From Bryopsis sp. KO-2023 (Eukaryota; Chlorophyta; Ulvophyceae; Bryopsidales; Bryopsidaceae), in NCBI GenBank assembly GCA_030272585.1, contig BSYQ01000013.1:1426001-1490000 (forward strand): a stretch of DNA of 64,000 bases, in the 5' to 3' direction. The notes beneath the pieces are model-generated. The model saw nothing but the letters and a program-made list of their open reading frames with translations, searched no databases and was not told the origin of the DNA. Of this stretch, positions 1 through 11,289 are shown piece by piece. Position numbers and translations under genes: made by a program. Position 1 is the stretch's first letter; every line of letters begins with the position of its first letter.

Positions 1-586
1 TGGAATATTTTCAGAGGTATGCCTGGCACAAATCAAAACTCGGAGAAGTTTGCCAGGATGTGGCTTGAAAAGAAACTTTAACCCGGATGAAGAATGCTTT
101 TTGGGATGGGGATTAAGGTGGTTTGTTACCTTTGCATTCTGTTTTCTAACAAAAGTTGGAACTTTTTTCCGCAACGGAGGCCGGGCGACTTCTATGTGTG
201 TAATCTTTGTTGTTGTATTCAAACAATTTCATCCTTCATCCCCTTGGCGATCAAATCAACTTAAAAAAAAAAAGAAAAAATCTATCTCATTCAAAAGCTG
301 AAGTCCGACCATTCAATGAGGAAAAAAAAAAAGCAAAACGATGAATTTCCAGCAGCGAGAAAGCATTCTCTTCTCTGTACACATGAATACTCAATTTCTC
401 ATCCAGTGGAAAAAAAAAACCAACCAAACAAACAAACAAACAAACATCAAATTACATTGGAAAAAAAAAACTCATCACGAAACTCGAAAAATCTGATGAA
501 TCATCTCATACCATCACAGATCCCCATCAAAAGCGCATCACGGAAAAAAACGAGGAAGCCACATCCAAAAGACGATCGATCGCACC
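1..586. other. 5' flank without a recognised gene
   Basis: No coding exon recognised. Positions 2-22 (TGGAATATTTTCAGAGGTATG) closely match the outer ends of the inverted duplication near 32752 and 40742, so the window may begin just inside a copy of that repeat. Positions about 423-462 carry a CAAACAAACAAACATCAA run followed by ATTACATTGG, the same terminus as the palindromic element at 10792-11074. The rest is A-rich and T-rich non-coding DNA. Confidence 0.5.
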
Positions 587-3500
587 ATGTTGTTGCGCGC
601 GATCGGAGGCTGCGCAAGACTGAAATCCTTTTCCAGAAAATCCTGGACACCGCTCACAAACACGCATTCCATCGACAGGGATCCCAGCATTGGCGTCGCC
701 GCCTTTCGGCATCCGAAACGAGTTCACGCCAGATTCAGCCCAGCGAGCGCAGCATCCACCACCATGACGGAGACCTCCGTAACTTATTTGTAAGAAATTC
801 CAAAAACAATTGTTGTTCATGTTTGAGTGGAGGGATTTGCTCTCCAAATCCCAACCATGAGATGCATCAGTTCACAGTGCTTCGAATTTTTTTTCCTCGT
901 TTTTCTGCAAAAGGTGCCATTTTTTTTTTGGAATATGTCTGTGTAGGAACCAGAAGGATGCCATCAGTGTGGATGAAGAGCTGATGGGTCCTCTCGGATT
1001 CAGCGTCGATCAATTGATGGAATTGGCAGGCTTGTCTGTGGCCTGCTCATTGGCCTCAGAATATCCCCAGACCAGCCACAGATCGGTGTTAGTCATTGCT
1101 GGTCCTGGAAACAACGGGGGGGATGGATTGGTGGCAGCAAGGCATTTGCACCATTTTGGATATGATGTCAAGGTGAGGGGAAGTCATCTTCTATTTTTCT
1201 TTTGCCGAATTTTTCGTCTATGTTTTCATTTCGTTGGATGTGAGTTCGATTGAGGTTGAAAGGGTCATGCCAATGTGTGTATGTGTGTGGGGGGTGGGGG
1301 GTGGGGGGGGGGGGGTGGGGGGGCGGGTGGGGGGGGGTGCTTTAAAAAAAATGCCTGTTTGATCTTTCTTTTTTACTTTTTCATGCCAGAGGGGGGGAGG
1401 GTGCGAGTGTTGGATATGAAATTTGGTTTGATTTATGGTTCCTAAAAATGTTGGTTCGAAGTTTGAAAGAGGACCTTTGTTTTTTCGGGAGGGGGGGGGG
1501 GGAGCTTAAAAAATAGTGGACGAAAACTAGGAAGAAAGAAAATCAAAGCATTAAAAGCGGTAGATGAAAACTAGAAAGCAAGAAAATTTACGTGGTGCAA
1601 TCGATTTCACTTAATGGCTCTCACATCTTAACTTTTTTTTTGTGGGTTTCTTTTTTTCGTTTCTTTTTTTTTGGAACAGATAGCATATCCTAAACCCACC
1701 GACAAACCTCTGTACAATGGACTGGTCACTCAATGCAAGGCTCTGGGCATCGACTTTGTTCTGGTGGAAGATCTCCAGGCAAGCAACCCCCATGACAGAC
1801 AAAAATTATCGATATTTTTTACCGACACCTCTTTTCGATCAGGTACATTCCCATCCCACTGATCAAAACTAAAGCATAAAAAAACTGCTATCGAAATTAT
1901 TATTTCACATTACTAATGGGTGGATATGTGCATGATGTGTTGGAAAAACTCGGTTTTCATTTGTGTGTTTTTCTCCTTCGAGTTTGCTTTTTTTGACTTG
2001 CTTTTTTTGTGTGAATTACAGGGGGTACCATTGAGAGAGTCCTTCGATGTTATCGTGGATTCCATTTTTGGATTCAGTTTCCAGGGAGACCCTCGCCCTC
2101 CCTTCGATGTCATCCTCGAGGTGGGGAAAAAACAGATAAACGGATATAATTTTTTCGGAATAATGTAGCCACAGTGCATAAACATGCATAAACACACTAT
2201 CCAGGGGAAAAGATTTGTGTTGTGGATGACTGTACAGCCCCCCCCCCCCCCCATCCCTCCTTTCCATAATTAAAACGAAAACAATAATTACCGATGGAAT
2301 GAAATGAAGTAAGGATGACTGGAGGTCTGACTTTGCCTCGTCCTTTTGCACTCGAAAAGGACATCAATCGCTGCTGTGTACGATCATGTGTTTCTGACGT
2401 CTTTTTGAATTGGCGGCTGTGGAGACCCACACGAATACGGAATTCACGACCCCCATTTAGATCCGATCACATCTGGTCGCCGAGTGCCCATCGTTATAGT
2501 ATCAGCGCGCGCGCGCCGTCATAGGTCGCTCGTCGACGAATTCTTTACAGTATGGGGGGTTATCGAGCTCTTCTGAACGCGGTTCGGTCGGAGTTCCACC
2601 GGAAATCGAGGTCAACAGTTACGTTCAGTGTCCATGAACGCCCCCTGAGAAATGCAGCGCGATATTGATAATGTGTTATTACTAATACATATGTCGGTTT
2701 TCCACCAGCAATGCACCCCCCACTCCCCCTTTCCGTGGCTAGTTGAAATCACAGCAGCTCTTTGATGTCTGGTGAAACACCAAAGGGACCATTCGTACCA
2801 AATGCACAGCATTATGTCCTGAAAAAGTCGATTTTTTTTCCTTTCTGATTTCAAACATCAGATGCTGAAGCCGAGTGCCAGACCCTGCCCCATCGTGAGT
2901 GTCGACATTCCATCCGGATGGCAAGTCGAGACGGGGGATGAAAAAGGCGACGGACTCCAGCCAGAAATGCTGGTCTCACTGACAGCTCCTAAGCTTTGTG
3001 CCAAGCATTTCACGGTAATCAAAACCCTCCATCGCTTTTCTTTTCAGTTCCGGTTGAACTCGTGGATCTGTGGATGAGCAATTGTGTGGGTTGCAGGGTC
3101 CCCATCATTATCTGGGGGGTCGCTTCGTCCCCCAAGCGATCAAAACCAAATACAATCTCAACCTTCCGAGCTACCCTTTTTCGTCCCAATGTGTGAAAAT
3201 CGAGGGGGATGGTACCCCAGCCGTGTCTGACATGAGGTTATCCTACACTGTGGGCTCCCTGGACGAAACCGAAGTGACCCAGGACCCCATCCACCAGTTC
3301 AAAATTTGGTTTTCGGACGCCACCAAGGATCCGGGGATCAAAGAGGCTAATGCAATGACCCTAGCGACGGCTGATCCGAGTGGGAAACCCTCGGCGAGAA
3401 TCGTGCTGTTGAAAGGGGTGGCCGAGCGGGGTTTCGTTTTCTACACCAATTTCAACAGCAGAAAGGGCTCCGAGTTGGTCGGGAATGGTCAAGCAGCTTT

Positions 3501-4110
3501 GTGCTTTTTCTGGGAGCCTTTGCAGAGACAAGTAAAAGAAAGAAAATGATTGTGTGGTCAAAACTAATGTCCGTCTGCCCCCCCCCCCCCCTCCTCTTTT
3601 CAACAAATGCCGACCAAGATGTTGACACGATTCCTTGGGAAGGGTTAAAACCGGTTGTGCTTCTATCGGCTCTGCACATTCCATTTCCATTTTTTTTATT
3701 TTTTATTTTTTTTAATTTTTAGCTTGTTTGGCTTTATGATTTTTTATTTTATTTTTATTTTATTTTTTGGGGGGTAGGTGAGGATTGAAGGGTCCGTCGA
3801 GATGCTGCCAGAAAGCGAATCCGTGGAATATTTCAATAGTAGGCCTCGGTCTTCCAGAATCGGAGCTTGGGCCAGCGAACAGTCGTCTGTCATTAAAGAC
3901 AGGTCTGTCCTGGAGCAGGATGCCAAAGAATTGTCCGAAAAATTCAGCGATGAGAGCGTGGCTGTGCCGAAGCCACCCCATTGGGGAGGCTTCCTGGTCA
4001 GGCCGAATTCGGTCGAATTTTGGCAAGGCAGGCCCTCCAGACTGCATGACAGACTGAGGTACAGGAAGGATGGAGATGAGGGTTGGGCAATCGAACGATT
4101 GTCGCCTTAA
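587..4110 (+). CDS. PPOX1: Bifunctional NAD(P)H-hydrate epimerase / pyridoxamine-phosphate oxidase
   Basis: Seven exons: 587-789, 947-1172, 1680-1778, 2022-2120, 2862-3014, 3097-3531 and 3778-4110; 515 aa, closing in frame. The first ~65 residues are basic and Ser/Thr-rich ([20 protein letters not shown]...), like a plastid or mitochondrial transit peptide. Exons 2-5 encode a YjeF_N/NNR domain ([35 protein letters not shown]), which epimerises damaged NAD(P)HX. Exons 6-7 encode the FMN-dependent PNPO domain ([35 protein letters not shown]), which makes pyridoxal 5'-phosphate in the vitamin B6 salvage pathway. This fusion order is the plant PDX3/PPOX1 arrangement, a green-lineage marker. Intron 3 has a GC donor (CAG|GCAAGC). 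Start chosen as the only ATG giving the leader in frame with the epimerase domain. Confidence 0.96.
1289..1340 (+). repeat. G-run tract in PPOX intron 2
   Basis: About 50 bases almost wholly G, broken by single T or C bases, inside intron 2 (1173-1679). Several runs of more than five G make it a candidate G-quadruplex in DNA or pre-mRNA. Shorter G runs recur in this intron near 1390 and 1490. Confidence 0.85.
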
Positions 4111-4667
4111 GAGCAAGAAACGACTGGGGGATTGGATGGGCGAAAGAGAACAATGAATTGGGGATTTTTTCGGGGTTCACGAACCTTGTGGTTTATGATT
4201 GAACAAATGTAAAACGATACTGTGGTTTTCTCTTGTTGAAAGGCATCCCTGAAAGGGATGTCTGCCGACACCATTCATATCAACGCTGCTCATTTACATC
4301 CCCAAGTCTCATCAACTCCAACAAACTGGTTGCACGTAAGCCCAACCACCGGCATTTAATCCTACGTACAGTTCATCCCTTGCATAGAACACAGCTGGTC
4401 TGAATCCCCTGGATGAGAGTTTACCAACCCTCAGCTCACTGGAGAAAGAACATTGGGCATCCTGCATGTCAATTTTGGACCTGAAGCTTCATGGAAGCTG
4501 CCTGACGATGATGTTGGCGCTTTTGCAAAATCAACTCCAAACCAGATAGGGTACAAAATGTTGTGGTTGCAGCTACAGCTCAAACAGCTTTCCAGAAACC
4601 AAATCAAATCATGACACGAAGAAGCTTTCCAGAAATGCACACACATCTTGGTGATTTCCCAGGCTCA
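4111..4667. other. Convergent intergenic region (PPOX / RRM gene 3' ends)
   Basis: Both neighbours end here (PPOX stop at 4110, RRM stop at 4668). A TGTAA pentamer lies at 4208-4212, about 98 bases after the PPOX stop; this is the green-algal poly(A) signal and fits the rest of the content, but one pentamer is weak evidence. No other feature seen. Confidence 0.5.
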
Positions 4668-5689
4668 TTAAATTCTTCTTCGGTCAGTTTGATGGGCTCG
4701 TTCCACGAGCAGTCGGGTATTCTCCATCCATTTTTTATTCATCTCCGAGATGGCGGCTGACGCACCCTGTGGGTGCCTGAATGTGACGAATCCGAATCCT
4801 CGAGGGACGTCTGGTCACACAAACACGCGCATGTTTAAAAAAAATGCAGGAAGCCAACAGTAAAAAAAGAAACGGCCCGTGCAAAAAAAAAGAAAAAACT
4901 TGGTTCGAAGCCGTGATCCAAGAGGCGATTCAAAGATGAAAGAAGAAGGGCAACCCGTTCACTCCCGTTCGAAAAGCCATTGTCTGTTCGAAATGTTGCA
5001 GAGCAGCGGAGGAAGTGACCTATTTTCCTGCACCCACCTAGCTCGTCGCAGCAGAGATTGGTTTCTGTGATCTCTCCAAACTTTTCGAACAGCAACGCCA
5101 ACGTGTAGTCATTTTCTATAGACAGGGGAAGATGTTTGACGAAAATGCGGCTGGCGGATATCTGCTTGCTCGACACAAACCACTCCACTTGCAGCTTCTT
5201 TCCATTCTTGTCCTTCCAGCCATTCATGATCTGCAGAGCCTCTTCCGCCGCCGATCTCTCCTCAAAGCGGACTTGCCCGCAACACCTCCTGAAGCCGGAC
5301 GGGGAAGTTTCCACCTTGCAAAAAGTTAAAGCGCCAAACGGCTCGAACATCTCCCGGAGTCGCATATCATCCACGTCTTTCCCCAAGAACCCGACGAACA
5401 GATTTCCTCCCTCATGTCCCCATGGCTTGGGCGAGTACCGAGTTATCCTTACACACTGTCCGTTGATTCTCTCGTGTCGGAGCTCGACTAACGCTTTCTC
5501 GACGGGATTTGGTTGCGCTCCGAACTCATACACCACCAACGCTCGCCCCAATGAGCGTCCTGACTCCTTGTCGCGATACAAGCGAATCCTGTCGATGTGG
5601 CCGACCTGTTGGAACGTCCAGAGCAAGTCTTCTTCCTTTGCGTCTAATGGAAGGTCGATCACCTGGATGGTGTAGTCTTCCGATGACAT
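4668..5689 (-). CDS. Three-RRM RNA-binding protein
   Basis: Two exons, 5689-5038 and 4810-4668, with a 227-base intron; 264 aa. RRM1 spans about residues 8-82 (RNP2-like IQVIDLP, then GRALVVYEF). RRM2 is about 92-170 (NLFVGFLG ... CGQVRF). RRM3 is about 178-258 and is split by the intron: RIFVKHLPLSI on exon 1, and the RNP1 GFGFVTF on exon 2. The arrangement recalls CELF/Bruno-like or poly(A)-binding-type proteins, but no orthologue was recognised. Exon 1 reads on past the splice site as a long open frame ending in a Phe-rich tail; the GTGGGTG donor and the perfect RRM3 continuation on exon 2 show that tail is not the real C-terminus. A role in pre-mRNA processing or mRNA fate is inferred from the domains only. 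Confidence 0.9.
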
Positions 5690-6623
5690 GCGGAAAAGGC
5701 GTAGCTCCGGCGCTTACTGTATCCACGAAAAAACAACCGCCGCAATCCCCTTTTTTTTATGTTTTGCCCGTTTATTGGAGGTACCCTTCGCTTTGCACCG
5801 TGTAGCTTGTTATGCCGAAGAACGAAAAACACAAGATCGAATACGGACAAGCAAGGAAACGCCACCAAAACGAGCACGCAGTCGATGCATCCTCGTCAAA
5901 AACGTGACGTTAAACAGCACAGATTGGATGTGTCGGACACGGTGTAGCTGTAACATCAACAGCGATCACCAACCCTCCCTGCGATTTTCAGCGCTTGGGC
6001 GGGAGAGTTTTCCTTTTGGTCGAAGACAAAACCAAGGTCGGCGGGGTCTCCGGGGGTGTTGGCTGCTTTCGGCGCTTTCTTCGTCGACATAAGGTGGTGG
6101 GACGGGAGGGGAAAAAAAAAATATCTTGAACGAAACAGGACGTCTGCTCAGGGAACCCATCATGCAGTGAACACTTCAGTCTGACCTGAATGAGATAAGC
6201 AGAGAAACAGTGTGGACAAATGTATGAAAATCTGGGGTGGCGAATTGCCATCAAAATGAACAATGAGAGATATGACACATTATATTGATCTTTGATCTTA
6301 TCCTCATGCATATAATGCCATGTGCATGAATTTGGTCAATTGCTATTTTCTACATATTTTTTTCAGCTGTTTTTTCAGCGATGACAAGATGTATTCAATA
6401 ATGGAGTCAGTTATGGACTCTTCTTTTCGATAAAACATTTTTTACTCTGACTTTGAGGTTTTTTGCTCTTTTTCAACAAAAAAATTTCAGCACACAGGGC
6501 ATTCATGGTCGAAGTGCATTTTTCCTTTTTGAAAATGTTTTTTGGTTTCCCTTGCTGGAAAAAAAAGTTCACCTTTCCAGCGTCTTTTTGCAGGATTTTT
6601 TTTCTTCTTGCCTTTTTTCCAAG
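5690..6623. other. Intergenic region between RRM and EF-hand genes
   Basis: Divergent promoter region: the RRM gene starts at 5689 on the minus strand and the EF-hand gene at 6624 on the plus strand. No coding exon could be joined to either gene. The bases just before 6624 (T/C-rich, ending CCAAG) look like a splice acceptor, so a non-coding or short coding 5' exon of the EF-hand gene may lie here. Confidence 0.4.
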
Positions 6624-7439
6624 ATGAAGAAAATTACACACAGCAAAAGGTTCAAAGAATTCACAAAGAGCAGTTTCGAGGAAGTCGATCTGGATGGAAC
6701 GGGAAATTTGGACTACAAGGAGCTGTACATCGCTTTGCTGTTGTTTTACGATAAAATGAACGGTGCCCTCCCAGTGCATGTGCCAGTAAGTTTGAGATGC
6801 ATCCGAAAAAGAAACTTCGTTCCTTTTTTTTTCTTTTTTTTTTTCTTCCCGGAATGAATATCCTTTTTCTTGATCTTTACTCAGGTGTTTTTTTTTCCTT
6901 AAATCATTGTACTTTAACTGTCATTTTTTAATTTGTTTTCTTTTTTCAAAATCGTGAATGACATTCCGAAAGGCATGCATCGGAAAAGAAGGAACTTTAT
7001 TGGCTTTTTTTTTTTTTTATCTCATTTTTTTTTTATTAAATATATGTATATAATGTATATTGAATGAGTATGCGTTTTCTTTTTAAAAAAACATTATTCG
7101 ATCGATTCATTGTTTTTAAACGCTCAGGTGCCCACCAAAAAGGAAGTGTACGATTACTTGATTCGCTTCGACAAAGATCAGTCCGGCCATTTGGATTTCG
7201 AGGAATATCTTGCGGTGGCGAAAGAGCTGTTCGGCTCCGGCAGGAGCTGGAAAGATTCGGTGTATTTCAAAGCCGGCATTTTGATTCTGTTCAACATGCT
7301 CATTTGGCCGATCGCTGGAAAATACACTCAGAAAGGTCTGGTGAAAGCGGGGGTGAGCGATGCTGCCAAGGTTCCAGTGGCTGTGTGGAGTTTTGCTGCA
7401 CAGGGGGTCGTGAAAATGGCTGGAAGTGCTCTGAGATGA
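6624..7439 (+). CDS. EF-hand calcium-binding protein with hydrophobic C-terminus
   Basis: Two exons, 6624-6785 and 7128-7439; 157 aa, closing in frame. Two canonical EF-hands: DLDGTGNLDYKE near residues 19-30 and DKDQSGHLDFEE near residues 67-78, both with Asp at loop position 1 and Glu at 12. The last ~60 residues hold a hydrophobic stretch (ILILFNMLIWPIAG) and a second weakly hydrophobic helix (VPVAVWSFAAQGVVKM). Plants have a family of ~160-residue EF-hand proteins with the same plan, two EF-hands followed by a membrane-associating tail. It is likely a membrane-attached calcium sensor. The chosen ATG directly follows an acceptor-like CCAAG, so the true start could lie on an upstream exon. 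Confidence 0.82.
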
Positions 7440-10400
7440 TCGATGAGGATTAAAAAAAACACACACACAAGGGGGGAAAAAAAGAGAAAAAAGAAAAGAA
7501 AAGGAAAGAAAGAAGTGGCACAAGCAAACAAGGAAAAAGAGAAGAAAAAAGAAAAGAAAATCGACGGGGGGGAAAGAAAAGAAAAGGGGGCGGGATGATA
7601 GAAAAAAAAGAAGAAGCAAATTTTGAATTGTCGTTCCATCCCGACCGATGTACGTTTCATTTTTTTGACATCTGTTTTTTTTTGTTTTTGTTTAATCATA
7701 TCTCGAGTCCGGTTTGGGACTTCCATGCGTTCTGTTTTTAATTTTAAGTTATGTTTTCTTCTTCTTCCTACGTCGTCTGACAAATTAAAAAAACAGTTTT
7801 TTTTTTTTGTAAATCTCCACAGCATGCCATGCCCACATTTTCATTTTTGCTTTCCTGTTTTTCTGTTGGTTCCTTTTCTTGAGTCAGTCAATTCAAACCT
7901 CAGAATCAGAAACAGAAAGAAAAAATTAAGTCTGGATTATCGATTTTCTGAAACGCAAACGAAGGGAAAAAAATTCTCCCCGCAAACAACCATAAAAACG
8001 CCATGAGACAATACATACGAACACTCCCTTAGTTGTTGCAATGCACATTAGTCAATGTAATGAATCACAGGAAGCTGCCTTCTTGTCAGCTTGCTCGACT
8101 CCATGGACCCTTGTAACCTGCCTTGAAGGATAATTCCTTTGAGCCTTTCATTTCTGACCCGGAGCCACTGTGCCTGGGCTGCCACTTTTGGATGGGAGAT
8201 TCGGTAAACATGTTTTTGTTTTGTTTTTTTATGGAGCCGCTGTGCCTTGCAGTTCTCTTTCTGACAAGAAGATTCCGTTTTGCTGTTTTTGCAATGAGCC
8301 CATCATGGGTGGATCGTTCGTTGACAATTTTTTTGGCTGCTGATCTAAAATCGTTTGTTTTGAAAAGAGTTAGAAGAAGTCCTGGAGCCTCCAATGTTCT
8401 TACTCAAGTTTCAGGAATTTTGCTGTTGAAGAAAATTGGCTCCCAGTGACTCCAGATCTGTCCTTAATTTCACTAAAAATCGAAATGAAAATATCGGAAA
8501 ATGAAGATAAGAATTGGTGTATGAACAAAAGGAGATACGAACGGTTACGTCACAAAGGGGTGCAAGAAAGATGGCGTTGTGTTGTATGGGATTTTCAGCT
8601 TGTAAAAAGACGTTTTCTTCTATATTCACCACTGCTGGCTATGTTCTTTTTGTCTGTTCCTGGAGTTTGTGCCGATTGGTTTGAATGGCATGGTGTTGAA
8701 GATACTGTTATTTGGATTGTGAAAGACATGTGGGGAGGTCCAGTTTGTTGGGGGAAATGATGTTCTTGACACTTGTTGTAAATAATATTGGAGTGGTTGA
8801 TGAACATCTGATAAGAATCTGACTGCGGGCTGACAGCTGTAGTAACCAACTGTAAGTTCACCTGTATCTGCTTGGGGCACTGCAGTTAACACAGAATAAA
8901 AATAGCAGAAATACTCTTCGGGGGCACCTCTTGTTTTTCCCAGCGCCCACCCGCCTTTAGATTATTTTCTGGACCATGTGGCCATGTTTATAGGATATCC
9001 TGTTTTGAGTGCTTTATGTACGTTGATCTAACGAAAGCGTGCAAGAGCATTTTCTTGATTATTAATAATCAATTAATAACCAGAATATTCTGGTTCTTTT
9101 TTCAAGTGTTGGAGTTGCATTTTTTCGTTGTGGGCAGTGTTCTTAAGAGACATTCGTTTGAACAAACTCGTCCCGTTTGTGGATTGTAAATTTTTCTGAC
9201 GATTTTGTTTCAAAGTGGCGATATTGTTTTCCAAAACAAGGTTTTAAGTACCACCGCCTCTGCATAAACCCCAAATCAAAACTGTTTAAATTTTGCTTTT
9301 CGTGATGACCTCACAACCAAACTTGCAGGATATAAATATGGTTCGAAGTCGCATCGCAAGTGACCTCAAGATACTATTTTTGGATTCGAGTTTGATGTCT
9401 GACATGGTTACTGAATGGGATTATGCTTGCTACATGGTGTTGTGAGTGTTTCTTGGACTTATCTGTGAGTTTGTTTCGGTGGGGTGTTCTGTCTTATTGG
9501 CTTTTGTTGGCTGCAGACTTCTGCTGAACAAAACCACAAGCTAAACCCCCAACGGTGCCAACCTGGACGATGCTTTGAACACAACCCAATACAACCAACC
9601 AGCTTGGTAAACCACTTAAATGCTCAGCAAATTTGTTGAGCATTGACCTCTTGTATTCCTCTCCCTTCCTTAATTTTGTGTGGGTTCTTTTGTTCAAACA
9701 TTGTCAACGAGTTCAACAAAAGGGAAGCGGACTTGGACTGAGGGGTGAAAATTGGAACGAAGAGCACGAGAAGTGGAGACCTTGCAAAGATGGGGGGACA
9801 AAATGAGAAACTGAAGCAAGCCAGGCTGGGGAAGTCGCGTAAACGCCCAATTGCTTCACAGGAGAATACAAGTGTCATATATATGATTATACTTGCATTG
9901 AATGCAATTCTTCTTAGCGTTGGTGGGAAAACCCTGTGTGGGGAGAAGGGCCAAACAAAACCCAGCCAGGGAAAGGAATAGCCCAGTATGTCTGAACGAT
10001 AACAAGGGAACGATGTCTATGAGCCCAGAGAGAGTTGGTGAATTCACTGAAGAAATATGTTTTTGGTTAGTAGTTTTTCTTCCAACGGGGTCGACAGTCC
10101 ATGGACTTGGCCAAGTGGTGCCAACCGTATTGAAATCATTGATGTAGTTTTCGTTGGCACAGCAACCTTTGAAGAAAACCTGGACATCCGATGGAAAAAC
10201 AGTAGAGCCAGAAATTTGCGAAAGAAGATAACTTGTGATGCAAAAAAACCAGGTCCTTCGAACAGTTGCTGAACGAAATAGTGATTGCAGAATCGTCGAG
10301 ACGTCGAGACGTCGAGACCCCCCCCAATCGAGAAAAAAGGCCGTCGATTGACTGGGGGACACTGTTCCGCAAGATTCGACCCTCCCGTTTGATTTGCGAA

Positions 10401-10791
10401 GTTTGCACTCCCAACGCAACCACTATCCTCGATTCTTGTGAGCGATATATGGGTGTCAGTCAGTATTTCAGCAGCAGTTTTAATCCCATTTTTTTAACCT
10501 GATGAACTCAAGGGATGAGGTCTTTCCCAAGCCATAAGTATGCCCGACAGGAGTAATCGTGGTTTTGATCCCTGGACGGAAAACCATGTCTCGATACCAA
10601 TGGAATTCCAATGGAATTTTCGAAAAGAAATAAACAAAAAAGTCTGGTTTTCCTTTATTTCTCCAAGAGGCCTTCTCCCCTGTTTCTCTTCAATCTTTTT
10701 TTTAATTTGTGTTTGAAGAATTTTTTCACCCAGTGGTGGAGATGGTTTAAACCAAAATTTTGCACTGATCAGCCTTCGTCATCCTTTTTTG
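7440..10791. other. Gene-poor region
   Basis: A/G-rich and T-rich low-complexity DNA follows the EF-hand gene to about 8000. Two imperfect copies of a GGAGCC(A/G)CTGTGCCT motif lie near 8161 and 8234. Three tandem copies of CGTCGAGA lie near 10295-10317. A 187-codon minus-strand open frame (9856-10419) shows no recognisable motif. No gene could be supported here. Confidence 0.5.
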
Positions 10792-11074
10792 CAAACAAAC
10801 AAATAAACAAACAAACATCAATTACATTGTTTAGGAGAGATATTCTCCTATTACAATGATCAGTAAAAATCAAATGTGACCATGTGTATCTTTTTTGCAT
10901 TCCCTTCGAGCAACTCCAGAATGCGAATAAGATGGCTGTTCGTTTCCCGCCATCTTATGCGGAAGTTGGCTGGATGAGAAAATACACATGGTCACATTTG
11001 GTTTTTTACTGATCCTTGTAGGAGACTGTCTCTCCTACACAATGTAATTGATGTTTGTTTGTTTGTTTGTTGAT
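10792..11074. mobile_element. Palindromic MITE-like element with CAAAC-repeat termini
   Basis: Two arms of about 95 bases are inverted copies of each other: 10792-10890 and 10978-11074. Each arm runs from (CAAA)n through ATCAATTACATTG, a GGAGAGA...TCTCC mini-hairpin and ATCAGTAAAAA to TGTGACCATGTGTAT. They flank an ~87-base non-repeated loop. The same outer terminus recurs at about 423-462 and 16640-16783, so it is a family rather than one accident. No open frame inside. A target-site duplication was not clear, so assignment to a transposon superfamily is open. Confidence 0.75.
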
Positions 11075-11289
11075 GAGAAAATGAAACGTTCAGTCTCATT
11101 CAAACAAGGAAGAAAAAACCCATTCAACAAAACGCATACGAAAATACGAGAATCACCACCGTACGACACTGCAATAAGTAGAAACTGGCGGCTTAGAATT
11201 TCAATGGCAGAGAGAGAGAGAGAGACTGTGTTTTTCTCGTTTTCCATATCATACGTCGGTCACCCAGCGTAAGAAGGTGCACAACGTTT

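Noticed and set aside
4835-5037. Read-through C-terminus of the RRM protein
   Set aside because: A splice donor at 5037 and the matching second half of RRM3 on 4810-4668 show this stretch is intron.
9856-10419. 187-codon minus-strand frame
   Set aside because: No motif, no splice-site context and average composition; kept only as part of the gene-poor region.
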